Shown here: in pieces, positions 6,039 to 8,734 of the stretch | Numbering within the stretch: position 1 is the first letter of the stretch | Layout of the letters: each line of letters begins with the position of its first letter | Assembly: GCA_024400895.1 (NCBI GenBank) | Contig: JAKSMA010000091.1 | Span: 1-8,734, forward strand | From: Muribaculaceae bacterium | GTDB taxonomy: Bacteria; Bacteroidota; Bacteroidia; Bacteroidales; Muribaculaceae | Direction: 5' to 3' | DNA: 8,734 nt | Notes under the pieces: generated by a model | Database searches by the model: none | What the model saw: only the letters and a program-made list of their open reading frames with translations | What the model was told of the DNA's origin: nothing | Made by a program: the position numbers and the translations under genes

Positions 6039-7205
6039 TTATTCAAGAATGGTGTTGATGAGGGCCGTGACATCGCTCACATTCACCACACCATCGCAAT
6101 TGATATCACACGCCTTTTGGTCGTATTCAGCCTCTCCCAATATCATATTGACAAGAGCTGTAACATCGCTCACATTCACCACGCCATCGCCGTTAATATC
6201 GCCCAAATATGCCACGATATTGCCAAACTCCTTCCATACGGGTGCGGCCTTATACAGCCTTACTGCATCGCCATTGGGCACATAGAGCGTGCGAGCCGAT
6301 AAATCGGTAAACATGCCGAAAGGCGACCTCAGTTCGCTCAATGGCAATGGCTCAATGGTTTGGCAATAGAAGGTTTTGCAATTTTTCATTCCAAAGAACG
6401 CATTTGCTCCGATATGAGTCACACTTTTCGGCAATGTGAACGTTCCCATAATCGAGCAATCGCCAAATGCCCATTCGCCTATAGCCTCCAATCCTTCAGG
6501 AAGTTCTATCGTCTTCATAGCATCGCATCCGTAGAAAGCAAAAGGCGAGATATCGGTCACTGAAGATGGCATCGTATAGCCTCGCCACGAAGCATTCTTG
6601 CGACAGAATGTGATAAGCGTCTTTGCATCCTTGCTCATCAAGATGCCATCTATGTCGCAATAATTCGGATTTTCGGGGTCGACAGTGATGGTCTTGAGCT
6701 GGGTGCATCGCTGAAATGCACGACCGCCAATCTCTGTCACATTCTTCCCCACAGTCACCGTACGCATGGCTGTGCATCCAAAGAACGCCTCACTACCAAT
6801 ATAGGTAACCGATTCTGGCAACGCAATATCCAGAATGCGGCTACATCCGTGGAAAGCGAAATCGCCGACACGAGTGAGCGATTGCGGCAAATTGATAGCC
6901 GTCAGAGAATCGCAAGCGTTGAAAGCATAATCACCAATTACACCAATAGTGGCAGGCAATTCCACACCCGAAAGCCCGTGGCAAGCATTAAAGGCCCCAA
7001 AGCCGATGCCCGCGACAGTCGCCCCTCCCGCTTCAGCAGGGATGGTAATCTTGCCTGAATAATAGGTGTCGCCCAGCACCACAGAGGCCTTGCCTGGTTG
7101 ATCAATCACATAACTGATGCCGTCGCTCTCAAAGCGCTGGGCATCTGCTAACAAAGCGGCACCGAATGCCAATGCCATTACCGATATACTCTTTAGTAGT
7201 TTCAT
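6039..7205 (-). CDS. Secreted BspA-like leucine-rich-repeat protein with C-terminal dockerin-like domain
   Basis: I place the start at ATG 7205 (388 residues) because MKLLKSISVMALAFGAALLA then begins a normal signal peptide with a D-A-Q cleavage region; a GTG at 7217 would only add four residues. Residues about 66-275 hold eight LRR_5/BspA-type units, recognisable by an AF pair near 71, 94, 117, 140, 163, 223, 246 and 269, with a 23-residue period of the type IG-x-x-AF-x-x-C-x-x-L-x-x-I-x-LP. A non-repeat insert (about 175-210, containing DPENPNYCDIDGILMSKDAK) interrupts the array, as often seen in BspA proteins. Residues 336-387 contain two copies, 31 residues apart, of a dockerin type I-like calcium-binding segment (DINGDGVVNVSDVTAL and DINCDGVVNVSDVTAL). 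The protein is probably at the cell surface or exported; BspA-type LRRs are associated with binding host or matrix proteins, but its ligand is unknown. No T9SS-type C-terminal signal is seen. It has its own promoter and precedes rarA. Confidence 0.9.
   Translation of the reverse strand: MKLLKSISVMALAFGAALLADAQRFESDGISYVIDQPGKASVVLGDTYYSGKITIPAEAGGATVAGIGFGAFNACHGLSGVELPATIGVIGDYAFNACDSLTAINLPQSLTRVGDFAFHGCSRILDIALPESVTYIGSEAFFGCTAMRTVTVGKNVTEIGGRAFQRCTQLKTITVDPENPNYCDIDGILMSKDAKTLITFCRKNASWRGYTMPSSVTDISPFAFYGCDAMKTIELPEGLEAIGEWAFGDCSIMGTFTLPKSVTHIGANAFFGMKNCKTFYCQTIEPLPLSELRSPFGMFTDLSARTLYVPNGDAVRLYKAAPVWKEFGNIVAYLGDINGDGVVNVSDVTALVNMILGEAEYDQKACDINCDGVVNVSDVTALINTILE
6047..6199 (-). repeat. 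Tandem coding repeat for the two dockerin-like segments
   Basis: Two copies of a repeat of about 60 bp lie 93 bp (31 codons) apart. A 20-base core is identical in both (6070-6089 and 6163-6182), while flanking codons differ mainly at third positions. The encoded calcium-loop residues D-x-N-x-D-G and the following helix are conserved. The copy nearer the C-terminus (6047-6106) has Cys in place of the first Gly of the loop. The pattern is that of an ancient internal duplication kept under protein-level constraint, as in dockerins generally. Confidence 0.8.
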
Positions 7206-7230
7206 TAGTGAATACACTTTTATTAATTTA

Positions 7231-7261
7231 CGAAGATAACGAGAATGGCGGACATTAACAA
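7231..7261 (-). promoter_or_regulatory. Candidate promoter of the LRR gene
   Basis: On the minus strand TATCTTCG (7238-7231) matches TAnnTTTG at all but one fixed position. TTG (7261-7259) lies 20 bases upstream, as expected for the -33 box. Transcription would start near 7225, about 20 bases before the chosen ATG at 7205 and too close to favour the GTG at 7217 as the start. Confidence 0.5.
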
Positions 7262-7274
7262 CAAAGAGGTTGAA

Positions 7275-7288
7275 TTTTTTGCAAAAAA
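7275..7288. repeat. Perfect A/T palindrome in the LRR/nhaC divergent region
   Basis: TTTTTTGCAAAAAA is a perfect 14-bp palindrome 11 bp upstream of the nhaC -33 box and about 14 bp beyond the LRR -33 box. The A-run continues to 7290. It may bend DNA or act as an UP-like element for nhaC, or bind a regulator. A/T richness makes chance a real alternative. Confidence 0.35.
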
Positions 7289-7299
7289 AAGAAACAGAT

Positions 7300-7330
7300 T
7301 TTGCCGTTAAGCATTTTAGCAGTAATTTTG
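7300..7330 (+). promoter_or_regulatory. Promoter of the nhaC-family gene
   Basis: TTTG (7300-7303) and TAATTTTG (7323-7330) match the Bacteroidota -33 and -7 boxes at every fixed position, with a 19-base spacer. Transcription should start near 7336, leaving a leader of about 34 nucleotides without Shine-Dalgarno before the ATG at 7370. This is the cleanest promoter in the window. Confidence 0.78.
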
Positions 7331-7369
7331 CATAGAGTTTTACGCAAAAAGTAAAATAATTTAATTCAA

Positions 7370-8683
7370 ATGGGAAATAAAATCACATCACAGCATATCA
7401 GCACAGGTAAAGGATTATTGGCACTCTCTCCTATCGTCGTATTTCTTTTGCTATATGTGGTAGTGTCGGTTATCATCGGCGACTTCTACAAAATGCCCCT
7501 GTCCATCGCTTTCATCATAGCATCGATGTGGGCACTGCTTTTCATCCCGAAAATGAAAATCGCCGAACGCATCGAGATTTTCTCAAAGGGCGCAGCCAAC
7601 AGCAATGTGCTCTACATGATTTGGATTTTCTTCTTGGCGGGAGCATTCTCTGCACTTGCCAAAGGCATTGGAGCTATTGATGCTACCGTAAATCTGGCAT
7701 TGGCTTCATTGCCATCCACATTCATCGTGCCCGGACTCTTCATCACTGCATGCTTCATTTCCATGTCGATAGGCACCTCTGTGGGCACCATTGTGGCTCT
7801 CACACCATTCGCCTGCCAATTGGCACAGAGCACTGGCACCGACACCGCTTTCCTCGTGTCGGTGGTGCTGGGAGGCTCGTTCTTTGGCGACAACCTCTCA
7901 TTTATCAGCGACACCACCATTGCCGCCACCCGAAGCCAAAAGGTGAAGATGAACGACAAATTCAAGACCAATCTATGGCTTGCCCTCCCGGCGGCAATCG
8001 TAACCTTGGGCGTATACATCTCGGTAGGCGACATACAACATACCACCCACGCTGCCACAAACAGTGCATCGTGGTGGAATATACTGCCATATCTCATCGT
8101 CATTGTATCTGCAATTTTCGGCGTGAATGTGCTGCTTGTGCTCACCATGGGCATCTTCTCCTGCATAGTCATCGCCCTTTGTGGACTGGCCGATGCAAGC
8201 CTCATCGACATGTGCGGCTATATGGGAAATGGCATTAAAGACATGAGCGACCTCATCATCGTCACCCTCCTTGCCGCCGGCCTGCTCGGTGTAATCAGTT
8301 ACAACGGCGGCGTGAAATACATCATTCAAGTGCTCACAAGCCGCATCAACAGCAGCCGCGGAGCACAGGCCGTGATAGCAACGCTTGTGAGTATGGTAAA
8401 CTTCTGCACCGCCAACAACACCATTGCCATCATCACCGTAGGCGACATTGCCCACAAAATTTCACAACAATTCAACCTCGACCCTCGCAAAGTGGCAAGC
8501 CTTCTCGACACCTGTTCGTGTATCGTGCAATGCCTCATCCCCTACGGCGCGCAATCGCTGATGGCGGCAGGCCTTGCCCACCTCAGCCCCGTGGCATTCC
8601 TCCCATACCTCTACTACACCTGGGCCCTCGCCACCATGGTAATCCTCTCCATCATCTTCAACCTCCCCCATCGCCCCAAATAA
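7370..8683 (+). CDS. nhaC: NhaC-family Na+/H+ antiporter
   Basis: This 437-residue inner-membrane protein is almost entirely hydrophobic, with roughly ten to twelve predicted helices. Clear ones lie at about 17-37, 43-60, 80-98, 118-136, 160-175, 203-220, 237-257, 258-273, 294-311, 333-345 and 410-431. The hallmark of the NhaC/Na+-H+ antiporter superfamily is GGSFFGDNLSFISDTT (168-183), whose Asp residues are expected to take part in ion binding. It is preceded by SMSIGTSVGTIVALTP (131-146). The second half has the related conserved stretches NFCTANNTIAIITVG (344-358) and LIPYGAQ (389-395), in line with the family's internal duplication. The expected role is exchange of cytoplasmic Na+ for protons in pH and sodium homeostasis. 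Family members are sometimes specific for organic substrates, and substrate cannot be read from this sequence. The gene has its own strong promoter and appears monocistronic within the window. Confidence 0.92.
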   Translation: MGNKITSQHISTGKGLLALSPIVVFLLLYVVVSVIIGDFYKMPLSIAFIIASMWALLFIPKMKIAERIEIFSKGAANSNVLYMIWIFFLAGAFSALAKGIGAIDATVNLALASLPSTFIVPGLFITACFISMSIGTSVGTIVALTPFACQLAQSTGTDTAFLVSVVLGGSFFGDNLSFISDTTIAATRSQKVKMNDKFKTNLWLALPAAIVTLGVYISVGDIQHTTHAATNSASWWNILPYLIVIVSAIFGVNVLLVLTMGIFSCIVIALCGLADASLIDMCGYMGNGIKDMSDLIIVTLLAAGLLGVISYNGGVKYIIQVLTSRINSSRGAQAVIATLVSMVNFCTANNTIAIITVGDIAHKISQQFNLDPRKVASLLDTCSCIVQCLIPYGAQSLMAAGLAHLSPVAFLPYLYYTWALATMVILSIIFNLPHRPK

Positions 8684-8734
8684 CGGATCAGCGGATTTTC
8701 CTGGTTGGTGGAGCGCATATTCAAGAATATAGTG
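8684..8734. other. Sequence downstream of nhaC, with a short palindrome
   Basis: These 51 bases contain no coding start that can be supported and no clear terminator hairpin with a U-run. ATATTC (8717-8722) and GAATAT (8725-8730) form a near-contiguous inverted repeat. It is too little sequence to say whether this belongs to a downstream promoter or operator. Confidence 0.3.

Noticed and set aside
7206..7217. GTG at 7217 as the start of the LRR protein, adding four residues
   Set aside because: ATG at 7205 gives a standard signal peptide with charged n-region directly at the start, and the predicted transcription start near 7225 would leave under ten bases before the GTG.
7612..8211. Open frame of 199 codons on the minus strand within nhaC
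   Set aside because: It is opposite the conserved NhaC signature and shows no independent start signals or family resemblance.
1..8734. CRISPR arrays, tRNA or rRNA genes, insertion sequences, integrase or toxin-antitoxin genes
   Set aside because: No regularly spaced repeats, cloverleaf-like sequences, transposase motifs or terminal inverted repeats were seen; the only tandem repeat is the coding dockerin-like pair.

Overview
The window looks like chromosome from a member of the order Bacteroidales, probably a gut or oral lineage near Prevotella or Muribaculaceae. Four of the five genes are preceded by matches to the Bacteroidota sigma-ABfr promoter (TTTG/TTG near -33, TAnnTTTG near -7). Start codons lack Shine-Dalgarno sequences and sit behind A/T-rich leaders. 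The protein families (a long one-chain PurL, a BspA-type leucine-rich-repeat protein with a dockerin-like tail, an NhaC-family antiporter) also fit that group. The genus assignment is inference.

Layout. (1) Positions 1-613, minus strand: the N-terminal 204 codons of a secreted or envelope protein of unknown function, running off the left edge. (2) Positions 614-922: a divergent, A/T-rich intergenic region. It holds a candidate promoter for the left gene, a 14-bp perfect palindrome, a good promoter for purL, and a purL leader that can fold into a long three-segment hairpin followed by a small hairpin and U-run ending at the start codon. (3) Positions 923-4612, plus strand: purL, the complete 1229-residue phosphoribosylformylglycinamidine synthase with its glutaminase domain, closed by an intrinsic terminator. 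(4) Positions 4718-7205, minus strand: two genes in a row, a secreted LRR/dockerin-like protein followed 22 bp later by rarA, a replication-associated AAA+ ATPase. No promoter was recognised between them, so rarA may be read from the LRR promoter. (5) Positions 7206-7369: a second divergent intergenic region with one promoter facing each way and another 14-bp A/T palindrome. (6) Positions 7370-8683, plus strand: an NhaC-family Na+/H+ antiporter, then 51 bases of downstream sequence.

The genes do not form one pathway: purine synthesis, replication-fork maintenance, ion homeostasis and two envelope proteins sit side by side. This is mostly ordinary core-chromosome content with no mobile element, CRISPR array, tRNA or rRNA visible. 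I found no convincing new multi-gene system. The observation most worth following is the structured purL leader, which matches no riboswitch class I can recall. Next are the dockerin-like tail on a Bacteroidales LRR protein with no cohesin in view, and the near-leaderless arrangement of the left-hand gene.
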